Positions 14,221-21,865 of a stretch of 29,087 nucleotides of DNA are shown in pieces. How positions within the stretch are numbered: position 1 is the stretch's first letter; every line of letters begins with the position of its first letter. The DNA lies in NCBI GenBank assembly GCA_050246115.1, contig JBFWWP010000047.1, forward strand, positions 1 through 29,087, given 5' to 3'. The notes under the pieces were generated by a model. That model worked only from the letters and a program-made list of their open reading frames with translations, did no database searches and had not been told where the DNA came from. A program made the position numbers and the translations under genes. The stretch is from JBFWWP01 sp050246115 (GTDB lineage: Bacteria; Planctomycetota; UBA8108; UBA1146; JAJFFE01).

Positions 14221-15171
14221 TTAGGAGTCGCCGTAGCGGTGTTCGTAGCCGCCAGCAGCGAGAGGGTGCAGGTCGTCGCCGTCTGCGAGCCACACCTGGG
14301 GTGCCGGGGTGAGTTCACCGATCCGCGTCCAAGTCGCCGCGAGTTCAGGGAGTGGAAGCGTCGGTGGGATCGCCACGAGCAGTTCGTAGTCTTCCCCATC
14401 GTGGAGAGCGTGGGCGAGCGGTGTGCGGCCCGACGTTGCGGCGAGCGTGCGCGCGTCGGCGTGGATGGGAACCTGTTGCGCGTGGACGTGAGCACCGCAC
14501 CGCGACTCGCGGCACAGATGGTGGAGGTCGCTCGACAGGCCGTCGGACAGGTCGATCAGGGCATGCGCGCCGGCTGTGGCGAGCCATTGGCCCTCGGCGA
14601 GACGCGGGATCGGCTGGAGGTGGCGGCCGAGGAGCGAGCCGCCGAGCGGGCCGGTCACGTAAAGGTGGTCGCCGGGCTTGCCACCAGACCGAAGCACCGG
14701 TATTCGGCCGCGCATCTCGCCGATGAGGCTCACGCAAACGGCGAGTCGGTCGCTGCTCCAGCTCTTGCTGTCCCCCCCCACCACGGCCACGTCGAAGACC
14801 GCGGCGGATTCGCGCAAGCCGAGCGTGAGCGACTCGCGCAGTTCGGCGCCCGCCGCCTGCGGGAGCGCGAGACCGATCAACGCGAAACGCGGCCACCCCC
14901 CCATGGCGGCGATATCGCTGAGCGCGCGGAGCATAGCCTTCTGCCCGACCTGCCTCGAGGTCGCGTAGCCGGGCGCCGCCGGATCCGACCGCTGGAAGTG
15001 CGTGCCTTCGAGAACCGAGTCGACCTTGAACAGCCAATGATCATCGCCGATGCGGGCGACCGCACAGTCGTCGCCCGGCCCGACCACGAGGTCGCCGGGC
15101 GCGGTCCCGGGGAGTGCGCGAATCCAGCGGATGAAGTCGAACTCGGAATCGCTCGCACCAAGGCCTATCAT
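14221..15171 (-). CDS. thiL: Thiamine-monophosphate kinase ThiL
   Basis: A 316-residue cytoplasmic enzyme that phosphorylates thiamine phosphate to thiamine diphosphate with ATP, the last step of cofactor synthesis. Family motifs appear in order: GPGDDCAV (magnesium/ATP site), VDSVLEGTHF, ALSDIAAMGG, GGDSKSW, VTGPLGGS, LIDLSDGLSSDL and HDGEDYELL. The length is normal. I place the start at ATG 15171 (MIGLGASDSEF), although ATG 15183 is equally possible; the frame extends much farther upstream only because the intergenic 15-bp repeats lack stops. It stands alone, with no other thiamine gene in the window. Its last codons read GGCGACTCCTAA, which coincide with the terminal repeat of the palindromic element. 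Confidence 0.95.
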   Translation of the reverse strand: MIGLGASDSEFDFIRWIRALPGTAPGDLVVGPGDDCAVARIGDDHWLFKVDSVLEGTHFQRSDPAAPGYATSRQVGQKAMLRALSDIAAMGGWPRFALIGLALPQAAGAELRESLTLGLRESAAVFDVAVVGGDSKSWSSDRLAVCVSLIGEMRGRIPVLRSGGKPGDHLYVTGPLGGSLLGRHLQPIPRLAEGQWLATAGAHALIDLSDGLSSDLHHLCRESRCGAHVHAQQVPIHADARTLAATSGRTPLAHALHDGEDYELLVAIPPTLPLPELAATWTRIGELTPAPQVWLADGDDLHPLAAGGYEHRYGDS

Positions 15172-15270
15172 GCCGCGCAGCATATCCGAACCGGTGGGGA
15201 CGGCGAAGCGAAGCCTGGGCGGATCGGTCCGGAGCGATCCCGGCGCGCCCAACCGACTCACCCAGAGGCT

Positions 15271-15315
15271 ACGGACCCGGACGCTACGGACCCGGACGCT
15301 ACGGACCCAGACGAA
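15271..15315. repeat. Three 15-bp tandem repeats
   Basis: The unit ACGGACCCGGACGCT occurs at 15271-15285 and 15286-15300 exactly, and as ACGGACCCAGACGAA at 15301-15315. It lies in the 160-bp divergent region between thiL and the DUF2891 gene, just before the latter's start, so copy number could affect promoter spacing. Confidence 0.9.
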
Positions 15316-15331
15316 ACGAGGCTCGACGCAC

Positions 15332-16402
15332 GTGCCGGCTGAACTCCCTGAAGGCTCCGACCATCGCGACCTGCCCGGGGTCCTCGACACGACCGCCTCG
15401 ATCATCCTGGGGTGTGTGCACCGCGAGTACCCCAACAAGATCGTGCACCTGCTTCACGGTGACGATGACGTTCGTCCACCGCGCGAGCTGACACCGATCT
15501 TCTTCGGCAGCTTCGACTGGCACTCCGCCGTGCACGGGCATTGGAGCTTGGTTCGAATCCTCGCGGCGTGTCCGACCGCGGCGGCGGCGGAGCGCATCGC
15601 CGCCGCGTTGGATCGCAGCCTCACGCCCGATCGCGCGAGCCGCGAGCTCGCCTACGCGAGCGCCGCGGGACGTCATGGCTTCGAGATGCCCTACGGCATG
15701 GCGTGGCTCCTCTTGTTGTGCGCCGACCTCGCGGCGCTCGCTCGGGGGCCCCACTCCTTCGCTCCGTCGGCCACGCGCTGGCAGGCCGCACTCGCACCGC
15801 TCGCAGGCCACGCCCGCGCGGCGCTGTTGATTCACTTCGAGCGCCTGCCGCGCCCGATCCGCACGGGCGAGCACAATCAGACCGCGTTCGGCCTGGGCCT
15901 CGCGTACGACGCCGCGCACGCGACGGACGATCGTGAACTCGCGGCGCAGGTGGCACGCTTCGTGAGCCGACACTTCGCGGACGATCGCAGCGCGAGCTTT
16001 CGCTTCGAGCCTTCGGGCCACGACTTCTTGTCGCCCGTACTTGCCGAAGCCGACCTCATGCGTCGCCACCTCCCGCGGGCAGCGTTCGCCGATTGGCTCA
16101 CGCAGTTCCTGCCGGAGGTCGCGAGCGGCGCGGAGAGTTGGCCGTCTCCCGTGGAGTCGGTCGATCCGTCGGACGGCAAGCTGGCGCACTTCGATGGCCT
16201 CAACCTCAGCCGGGCCTGGATGCTCGACGGCATCCGGTCCGGTTTGCCCGACGGCGACCCACGACGCCCGGAACTGGCACGCGTCGCCCGCGAGCACGGT
16301 GAGCGCGGTCGCGCCGCCGTGTCGGGCAAGCACTACGCCGGCGCCCACTGGCTGGGGACCTTCCTGGTCTACTGGCTCACCCGCCGCGGAGTGTCCGCGT
16401 GA
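15332..16402 (+). CDS. DUF2891 family protein
   Basis: A 356-residue soluble protein of the DUF2891 family, whose function is not established. Recognisable family stretches are YPNKIVHL, FFGSFDWHSAVHGHWSLVR, RPIRTGEHNQTAFGLGLA, FEPSGHDFLSPVLAEADLM and GKHYAGAHWLGTFLVYWL. The many conserved His, Trp and Asp residues suggest an enzyme with an all-helical toroid fold (inference). The GTG start at 15332 has GAGG ten bases upstream and opens a protein of the usual length. It is the first gene of a plus-strand run and overlaps the next by GTGA. The 15-bp tandem repeats lie directly upstream. Confidence 0.9.
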   Translation: MPAELPEGSDHRDLPGVLDTTASIILGCVHREYPNKIVHLLHGDDDVRPPRELTPIFFGSFDWHSAVHGHWSLVRILAACPTAAAAERIAAALDRSLTPDRASRELAYASAAGRHGFEMPYGMAWLLLLCADLAALARGPHSFAPSATRWQAALAPLAGHARAALLIHFERLPRPIRTGEHNQTAFGLGLAYDAAHATDDRELAAQVARFVSRHFADDRSASFRFEPSGHDFLSPVLAEADLMRRHLPRAAFADWLTQFLPEVASGAESWPSPVESVDPSDGKLAHFDGLNLSRAWMLDGIRSGLPDGDPRRPELARVAREHGERGRAAVSGKHYAGAHWLGTFLVYWLTRRGVSA

Positions 16403-17451
16403 GCTGCAGTTTCCTGCGGCGCGTGATCGCCCGTCTCGCCCTCCTGACCTGCCTCGGAGCGGCGCTCCCCGCCGGCTGCAACGGGAAAGCCGTGCCGCCG
16501 TCCGGTGCGGACACGCGCGCCGCGCTCGCCGACATTCGTGACCCCCGCACGCGCGCGTTGTCGTACTCGCTGCGCGAGGCGGCCACGACCCGCAACGTCG
16601 ATCTCGACGTCGAGTTCTTCGATGACTCGAAGCAGCAACGCCAACGCGTTCGCTCGTGGCTGGCAACGGGAGCGGCGGCGATCATCGTGCAGCCCGTCGA
16701 CTCCGACGGGAGCTGGAAGGAACTGCTGGATGAAGCGCGTGCGCTGGGGGTCGTAGTCGTCACGGTCGATCGCCGTCTACAGAGCGTCCCGTTGGATGCC
16801 GTCGCGGGTCACGTAGGGGCCGACCCCGAGGAGCAAGGCGCCAACGCGGCAATCGCCGTGCGCCAGGTGCTGGCCGAACTCGACCGCGACCCGGACCTCA
16901 CGGGCCGCGAAGCCCCTGCGAACGAGGGTTCCGAGAATGCCCCACCGCCGCACCGGCGAGTGTTGACGTTCCCCGGCCCCGACGACGCCACCACGCGCGC
17001 CCGCACGCGGTCTTTCGCGAGTGGCCTCAGCACACCCCACGCGGTCGACTCGCTCGACGCCATCGACCCAGAGTCGTTTCGTGCGTCCCCCACAGAAGTG
17101 ATCGACTCGCTTCGCGACGCGGGTACGCCCGGGAGCCTCGCCGTCGACGTCGTGTTCATCCACCGTGCGAGCGATGCCGCACGCTGGCTCCAGTCGCTGC
17201 GCAAGGCCAAGCTCCGGCCCGGCCGCGCAGTCCGCATCGTCTGCATCGGGGCAGACGTCAATACCCTGCTGGACGTGCGCACGGGGGCCATTGCGGCCTG
17301 CATCGACGATGACCCGCTCCTCGGTCCGGTCGTGCTGGACCATGTGAGCCGCCTGCGACAGAAACTGCCCACCGCCCCCGTGGTTCGGGTACCATCGCCC
17401 ATCATCACCCAGGACTCGGCGTCGCGCTTGCTGCCATCGCGACGGTACTGA
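16399..17451 (+). CDS. Lipoprotein of the periplasmic sugar-binding (RbsB-like) type
   Basis: A 350-residue predicted lipoprotein: the N-terminal hydrophobic stretch ends in the lipobox LPAGC. The body resembles type-1 periplasmic binding proteins of the ribose/LacI type. A helix-strand start (AATTRNVDLDVEFFDD) is followed by GAAAIIVQPVDSDG, then ALGVVVVTVDRRL and VAGHVGADPEEQG, the hinge and ligand-loop region. The usual DGxxxG near the C-terminus is weak, so ligand binding may have changed. The GTG start overlaps the DUF2891 stop, so the two genes are coupled. No permease or ATPase gene follows, so it is probably a sensor or an orphan binding protein rather than part of a complete transporter. 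Confidence 0.82.
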   Translation: MSCSFLRRVIARLALLTCLGAALPAGCNGKAVPPSGADTRAALADIRDPRTRALSYSLREAATTRNVDLDVEFFDDSKQQRQRVRSWLATGAAAIIVQPVDSDGSWKELLDEARALGVVVVTVDRRLQSVPLDAVAGHVGADPEEQGANAAIAVRQVLAELDRDPDLTGREAPANEGSENAPPPHRRVLTFPGPDDATTRARTRSFASGLSTPHAVDSLDAIDPESFRASPTEVIDSLRDAGTPGSLAVDVVFIHRASDAARWLQSLRKAKLRPGRAVRIVCIGADVNTLLDVRTGAIAACIDDDPLLGPVVLDHVSRLRQKLPTAPVVRVPSPIITQDSASRLLPSRRY

Positions 17452-17487
17452 GCCTCCGCAGCCCGAGCCAAGAGGAGAGGTCGTTTC

Positions 17488-18516
17488 ATGCTGAGGACGT
17501 CGATGCTCGGATCGTGGATGGTGTGGATCGCACTCGGCTCGCTGTGCGGCTGCGCCTCCGGACCGCCAAGCGCAACACCAACACCGCCAGCGGTCCGTTG
17601 GGCCATCGCGATTCACGCCGGCGCCGGCGTCGTGGACCCCGGCATCGACCCTACGCTCCGCGAGCAGTATCTCGAGTCGCTGCGAAGCGCGCTCCGAACG
17701 GGGCAAGCACGGCTGGAGCGCGGGGATCGCAGCATCGACGTCGTGGAGGCGGTCGTCCGCCAGCTCGAAGATGATCCGAAGTTCAACGCCGGCAAGGGAG
17801 CCGTGTTCACGCACGACGGCGGTCACGAACTGGACGCCGCGATCATGGATGGAGCGTCACTCGCCTGTGGCGCCGTGACCGGCGTCCGCACGGTCAAGAA
17901 TCCCATCGCGCTCGCGCGTAAGGTCATGACCGAGAGCCGACACGTGCTGTTCGCGGGCGAAGGCGCCGAGCGGTTCGCCGACCAAGTCGGGGTCGAGCGG
18001 GTGCCGCCGACATACTTCGACACGCCGGAGCGCTACGAAGCCTGGCAACGGCGAATGGCGGAAGAGCGCGCGGCCGCTCCAGGAGTAGCGCGCCCCGAAG
18101 CCACAACGAAGAAGGGAACCGTGGGCGCGGTCGCACTCGACGTCGACGGGAATCTCGCCGCGGCGACTTCGACCGGCGGCCTCACCAACAAACGCTTCGG
18201 ACGCGTCGGCGACACGCCGATCATTGGCGCCGGCACCTATGCGAACAATCGCAGCTGCGCCGTGTCGTGCACCGGGACCGGGGAAGAATTCATCCGACAC
18301 ACCGTCGCGCGGGACATCGCGGCACTCGTCGAGTACCGCGGACTCTCGGTCGAAGCGGCCGCGCGGGAGGTCGTGCTCGGCAAACTCGCGCCCGACGACG
18401 GCGGAGTGATCGTGCTCTCGCGGGACGGCCAGGTCGCGTTCGTGTTCAGCACGTCGGGCATGTTCCGCGGTGCTGCCGATTCGAACGGGCGCCTCGAGGT
18501 GGCGATCTGGAAGTAG
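17488..18516 (+). CDS. Isoaspartyl peptidase / L-asparaginase (plant type, Ntn hydrolase)
   Basis: A 342-residue member of the asparaginase family that cleaves itself to expose a catalytic threonine. IAIHAGAGV opens the domain, GKGAVFTHDG and DAAIMDG are the usual alpha-chain motifs, and the autocleavage site is KKG|TVGAVALD with Thr211 as nucleophile. STGGLTNKRFGRVGDTPIIGAGTY and CTGTGEEFIR complete the substrate site. Members hydrolyse beta-aspartyl dipeptides from damaged or degraded proteins and, weakly, asparagine. An N-terminal hydrophobic segment with LCGC suggests a lipoprotein, so this copy would act outside the cytoplasm. ATG 17488 follows AGGAGAGG. It lies 36 bp after the binding-protein gene in the same run. 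A short CCGCG/CGCGG hairpin follows the stop. Confidence 0.93.
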   Translation: MLRTSMLGSWMVWIALGSLCGCASGPPSATPTPPAVRWAIAIHAGAGVVDPGIDPTLREQYLESLRSALRTGQARLERGDRSIDVVEAVVRQLEDDPKFNAGKGAVFTHDGGHELDAAIMDGASLACGAVTGVRTVKNPIALARKVMTESRHVLFAGEGAERFADQVGVERVPPTYFDTPERYEAWQRRMAEERAAAPGVARPEATTKKGTVGAVALDVDGNLAAATSTGGLTNKRFGRVGDTPIIGAGTYANNRSCAVSCTGTGEEFIRHTVARDIAALVEYRGLSVEAAAREVVLGKLAPDDGGVIVLSRDGQVAFVFSTSGMFRGAADSNGRLEVAIWK

Positions 18517-18559
18517 CCGCGGTTCGCGGACGACTCACCCAAGTTGTGAACGGAAGCCG

Positions 18560-18748
18560 TCAGCAGTCGAGACACCGCACGTCTTCGAAGATCTCGGCCT
18601 CGCGGTCGCTTTCCTCGCGGACGAAGTTGATCAGGCAGCGAATCGCCTTGGACTCATCGGCCAGATCGTACTTCTCCACCATGTCCTTGAGGTACTTGAT
18701 CTGGGCCTTCTTGAGTTCGACCGAGATCTCCAGGTTGGGTCCACCCAT
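18560..18748 (-). CDS. Small ribbon-helix-helix-like protein with C-terminal CxxC
   Basis: A 62-residue protein. The start, NLEISVELKKAQIKYLKDMV, then DESKAIRCLINFV, has the strand-helix-helix layout of ribbon-helix-helix (CopG-like) DNA-binding proteins. The end, VRCLDC, carries a cysteine pair that, with another cysteine, could bind metal or sense redox state. ATG 18748 is preceded by AGGGAG. The gene starts ten bases after the cytochrome c stop, so the two are co-transcribed, and a regulatory role for that operon is possible. The fold is inferred from pattern only. Confidence 0.7.
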   Translation of the reverse strand: MGGPNLEISVELKKAQIKYLKDMVEKYDLADESKAIRCLINFVREESDREAEIFEDVRCLDC

Positions 18749-18758
18749 GACCTACTCC

Positions 18759-19280
18759 CTATCTCTGAAAAGTCAGCAAGTACGGAATGACGGTTGCGAT
18801 TTCGGACTCGGTGATACCCACGGGTCGGAACATCTTGTGCGTCGGGTTGTCGAACTTCGGATCGTCCAGGTAGATTCGGAGGAAGGTCGCGAGACGCTGA
18901 CTCGATTCGGCCGCGAGCACGGCCTCGAGTTTCTCGCGCTTGCCCTGATAGTAGTCTGGGTTCACGACCTTGAGCTGATCGACCTTGGCACGGTAGGTCG
19001 CTTCGGCCAGGCGCTCGCTGAGCGCCGGGATCCCGCTTTGCATGCTCGGGGCGCCCATCAGACCCGGGCCTTCGACGTCGGTCCGTTTGTGGCAGCTAGC
19101 GCACCGCGCCTGAAAGACGGCGTCCCCTTTCTCAGCGGCGGCCCGATCGACGACGCCGCCGTTCTTCGCCGGCCGGGGATCTCCAGCGTCGCCGCCCGAC
19201 ATCGGGGCGTCCGCGCTCGGTGAGCAGCCGACGATCCCCAGGATCAGCAACAGAAGCGCGAACGCGCGGGGGCAAGTCAT
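18759..19280 (-). CDS. Cytochrome c lipoprotein
   Basis: A 173-residue class I c-type cytochrome anchored as a lipoprotein (lipobox IVGC, cysteine 19). The heme site CASCH is at residues 60-64. A distal ligand could be Met150, in KMFRPVGITESEIATVIPYL, a common arrangement for the last helix. It would carry electrons in the periplasm. Between them lies a longer helical insertion, including YYQGKREKLEAVL. ATG 19280 follows GAGGTGA, and a good promoter sits at 19321-19349. It follows a secreted 134-residue protein and is followed by the small ribbon-helix-helix-like gene. Confidence 0.92.
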   Translation of the reverse strand: MTCPRAFALLLLILGIVGCSPSADAPMSGGDAGDPRPAKNGGVVDRAAAEKGDAVFQARCASCHKRTDVEGPGLMGAPSMQSGIPALSERLAEATYRAKVDQLKVVNPDYYQGKREKLEAVLAAESSQRLATFLRIYLDDPKFDNPTHKMFRPVGITESEIATVIPYLLTFQR

Positions 19281-19320
19281 GATTCACCTCTCGTCGGTTT
19301 CTCGAGCCTCGACCGAGAGG

Positions 19321-19349
19321 GGTATAGTGGGGCCTCGCGGGGAGAACAA
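19321..19349 (-). promoter_or_regulatory. Sigma-70-like promoter of the cytochrome c gene
   Basis: On the minus strand, TTGTTC (19344-19349) and TATACC (19321-19326) are separated by exactly 17 bp. The start point would be near 19314, giving a leader of about 34 bases before ATG 19280. This allows the cytochrome gene to be expressed apart from the gene upstream. Confidence 0.5.
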
Positions 19350-19395
19350 GGCGTAATCCCCCGCACGCGGACGTCCGACGCGCAGCTCGCCGCGA

Positions 19396-19800
19396 TCAGC
19401 GCGGTGCGTCGCGTTCCACAGCGACCTCGAGCTTCCGCGTGGGCTGGGTTCGGATCGCCAGCGCGCGCTCGGCGGACCGCTCGACGATGGTGTTGCGAAT
19501 CACGCCGTGCGAGTCCTGAAACCAAAACACCGTCGATGTCCCGCTGGGCTGAACCGCGAGCAGCGGACCGTAGAAGTCCGGGAGCAACAGCACCTCTCGT
19601 ACTTCCTCGACTCGACGATCCTTGGCCGGTGAACCTTGCCCCGTCACGCCGATCGACATTTCGTACGCCTCGGTCTGACGGTGGGAGTACAGCAGGTGAC
19701 TCGGCTCGAACACGTCTTGCGCAAACAGCACGACGCCCCCACCCAACATCGCCGCGGTCAAGACGAGCCCGAAGCTCCGCCAGGAAACTTCTCGCATCAT
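19396..19800 (-). CDS. Secreted or membrane-anchored protein of unknown function
   Basis: A 134-residue protein with an N-terminal hydrophobic segment (GLVLTAAMLGGGVVLFAQ) that is either a signal peptide or a single membrane anchor. The remainder is a small mixed domain, including REVLLLPDFYGPLLAVQPSG and TVFWFQDSHGVIRNTIVE, with no family I recognise. ATG 19800 (followed by a second ATG) lies behind GGAGAGGG. The cytochrome c gene follows 115 bp downstream but has its own promoter candidate. A role in electron transfer or envelope biology is only suggested by position. Confidence 0.72.
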   Translation of the reverse strand: MMREVSWRSFGLVLTAAMLGGGVVLFAQDVFEPSHLLYSHRQTEAYEMSIGVTGQGSPAKDRRVEEVREVLLLPDFYGPLLAVQPSGTSTVFWFQDSHGVIRNTIVERSAERALAIRTQPTRKLEVAVERDAPR

Positions 19801-20393
19801 GGATGCCCTCTCCTTCTCGGTAGGCCGCTCTCGTGGAGTCGAGAACGCAGCGCGAACTCCTCACAGGCCATATTGCTTGCGGGGTGGCGCCCGCTTACGC
19901 TGCTCGACACGTTCGGCACGCTCGCAGCCGGTGGCTTCGCCTCGGTGCCGGGCACCGCCGAACTCGCTCGGAAGCCATCCGCGAGGCCACCAGCGATACC
20001 GGTGCCTTCGGTGTCAAACCCCATTCCACACGGGTACGACGGGTGGCGAAAGCAAAAAGTCGCGTCCTCGGTCTCGAACGCAGTCCGAGGGTGGACGGGT
20101 AGGATGAGAAAAAGGAGCCCGTCTCGCCATCCCCCCACCAAAACGCGGGACGACAAGTGGATTTGGGCTCCCTCGGTACCAGACCCGATCTGGCGCCGGG
20201 AGCCGAACGACTCGGTGCGCTGGGCAGTTCCAGTGATCTCGGGATCTCGAGTTCCGGGTCGGGGGCTCAGCGGCGGAAACACGGCGAGCGGCGGGAACAC
20301 GGCGATCTGGATCCCGCGCCGCGGGCTCCGAGGTGGGGCGCCCAGCCAGAACGACCAACAACGAGAACAACCAGACAGATTGGCAGGCAAAAC
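19801..20393. other. Long intergenic region, no gene recognised
   Basis: About 590 bp between divergent genes. Long frames exist on both strands but are low in recognisable protein features and consistent with GC-rich non-coding DNA. It contains an 18-bp tandem duplication at 20270-20305. It should hold the promoters for the genes at 19396-19800 and 20394-21479. Confidence 0.45.
20270..20305. repeat. 18-bp tandem duplication
   Basis: The unit GCGGCGGAAACACGGCGA (20270-20287) is repeated once at 20288-20305 with a single substitution, about 90 bp upstream of the endonuclease-family gene. Confidence 0.85.
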
Positions 20394-21479
20394 ATGAGTC
20401 ATGCGCTCACGCGCCTCGCGCGAACCGCCTTGTTGGCGGCCGGACTTTCGATCTTCACCACCCCTGACGGAACGGTCTGGTCCCAGACCACGACCACGGA
20501 GATCAAGTTCGGATTCTGGAACGTCGAGAACCTGTTCGACGCAGACGACGACCCCAACAACCCCGGCGACGACGAATTCCTACCCGCGACGGAGTGGGAC
20601 GCTGCACGCTACGGACGCAAACTCGAGCACCTCGCCGAGGTCGTCGCCGGGCTCGACGCGCACGTACTCGGCTTCGCCGAAGTCGAGAATCGCCGCGTGC
20701 TGGAGGACCTCGTCCGGCAAGAGCCGCTGCGCAAGCTCGAGTACCAGATCGCCCACCTCGACTCGCCCGACAAGCGGGGCATCGACGTGGCCCTGATCTA
20801 CCGCGCGCCGCTCCAACCGCTCGCGGCAGAGTTCGTCGAACTCCACCGCATCCCGATCGACCCTCCGACCCGCGGCGTTCTCGAGGTTCGGCTCAGCGCG
20901 AACGGCCACCCCCTCCACGTGCTCGTGAATCACTGGCCATCTCGGCGCGGGGGGTCGGACTCGACCGAACCACTCCGGTTCGAAGCGGCGCGCGCCTGCC
21001 AAGCCATCGTCAAACGCATCGTCGACGCCACGCCCGGACGCGACGCCGACGTACTGCTCATTGGCGACTTCAATGACGACCCCTACGACCCGTCGATCGC
21101 GCAACATCTGAATGCCGTGCGGAGCCGCAATGCGGTCTTGAACCGTGAGCAAGAAGGGCGCTATCGCCTCTTCAACGCTTCATGGAAGTTCTTCGGGCAG
21201 CCCGATGTCGGCACGCTCTACTACAACCAAGAGTGGACCTGGAACATCTTCGACCAGTGCATCATGAGCCGGGGCCTGCTCCGCGCCGATGGCTTCGAGT
21301 ACGTCGACGACTCCCTCTCGGTCTACGCGCTCGCCAAGCTCCGAGATCAGTACGGCCGCCCGCTGCGCTTTCGCAAGAGCGGCAAGGCGTGGAACGAGGG
21401 CTACAGCGACCACCTCGCGATCCACGGCAAGCTCCGCGTCGCGGCGCCGACGACCAAGGACGCGAGCGACAGCAAGTAG
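20394..21479 (+). CDS. Secreted endonuclease/exonuclease/phosphatase-family protein
   Basis: A 361-residue protein with an N-terminal signal peptide (ALLAAGLSIFTT) followed by an EEP fold. Catalytic motifs are GFWNVENLFD, the metal-binding glutamate in AEVEN, NHWPSRRGG, the GDFNDDP motif and the final SDH. The family cleaves phosphodiesters in DNA, RNA or phospholipid head groups. The pattern N-V-E-N-L-F-D with H-W-P-S-R-R-G-G is typical of secreted bacterial members thought to act as nucleases or phosphatases in nutrient scavenging. The ATG at 20394 lacks a strong ribosome binding site but opens directly into the signal peptide. Downstream a strong hairpin ends the transcript. Confidence 0.9.
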   Translation: MSHALTRLARTALLAAGLSIFTTPDGTVWSQTTTTEIKFGFWNVENLFDADDDPNNPGDDEFLPATEWDAARYGRKLEHLAEVVAGLDAHVLGFAEVENRRVLEDLVRQEPLRKLEYQIAHLDSPDKRGIDVALIYRAPLQPLAAEFVELHRIPIDPPTRGVLEVRLSANGHPLHVLVNHWPSRRGGSDSTEPLRFEAARACQAIVKRIVDATPGRDADVLLIGDFNDDPYDPSIAQHLNAVRSRNAVLNREQEGRYRLFNASWKFFGQPDVGTLYYNQEWTWNIFDQCIMSRGLLRADGFEYVDDSLSVYALAKLRDQYGRPLRFRKSGKAWNEGYSDHLAIHGKLRVAAPTTKDASDSK

Positions 21480-21740
21480 GTGCGGTTGAAGGCCGGCAAC
21501 CCACCGCGCAGGCCGCGCAGGCCGAGCCGCGCCCTGAGACGGTTGGAGTCGCTCGCGACAGCGCATTCGGAAGTCGGGTCCACGCCGATGCGGGTCGACC
21601 GCGGCCCAACGTATCCCGCGACTTCCTACGTCACGCTCGACCTGCCGAGCGAGGCCGACGAGTTCCGTCGGTACCTGAGTCGGCCCGAACTGCTCCGGGG
21701 CGAGTTCGAGGCGCCGGGGCTCGAGCCCGGACTGGCCTGA
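21480..21740 (+). CDS. Doubtful small protein
   Basis: An 86-residue frame whose GTG touches the stop codon of the endonuclease-family gene, so it could be coupled. The second half (SYVTLDLPSEADEFRRYLSR) looks protein-like, but the first half is rich in Arg and Pro, as chance frames in GC-rich DNA are. I recognise no family. It could equally be a decayed gene end. Confidence 0.25.
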   Translation: MRLKAGNPPRRPRRPSRALRRLESLATAHSEVGSTPMRVDRGPTYPATSYVTLDLPSEADEFRRYLSRPELLRGEFEAPGLEPGLA

Positions 21741-21789
21741 TCGCGAGTGTCCACGGCCACACCGTCGAGAGCAGTCCCCGCGACAAAAC

Positions 21790-21830
21790 GAGCCGAAGCG
21801 GTGCGCCGCTCATTCGCACTGCTTCGGCTC
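21790..21830. terminator. Strong bidirectional hairpin terminator
   Basis: A 16-bp stem (GAGCCGAAGCGGTGCG against CGCACTGCTTCGGCTC, one wobble) around a 9-base loop. It is flanked by TTTGT on the plus side and, read on the minus strand, by GTTTT. It lies between the convergent endonuclease-family and dockerin-protein genes and can stop transcription from both. Confidence 0.85.
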
Positions 21831-21865
21831 TTTGTGCAACCCAGTCCGAGGTCACATGTCGACGG

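Noticed and set aside
15184..15438. A longer ThiL N-terminus with VRSVRVRS repeats
   Set aside because: It is the translation of the intergenic 15-bp tandem repeats; ThiL similarity begins at about 15171.
15545..15562. A tRNA T-loop-like sequence GGTTCGAATCC
   Set aside because: Flanking bases do not form a T stem, no cloverleaf surrounds it, and it lies inside the DUF2891 coding region.
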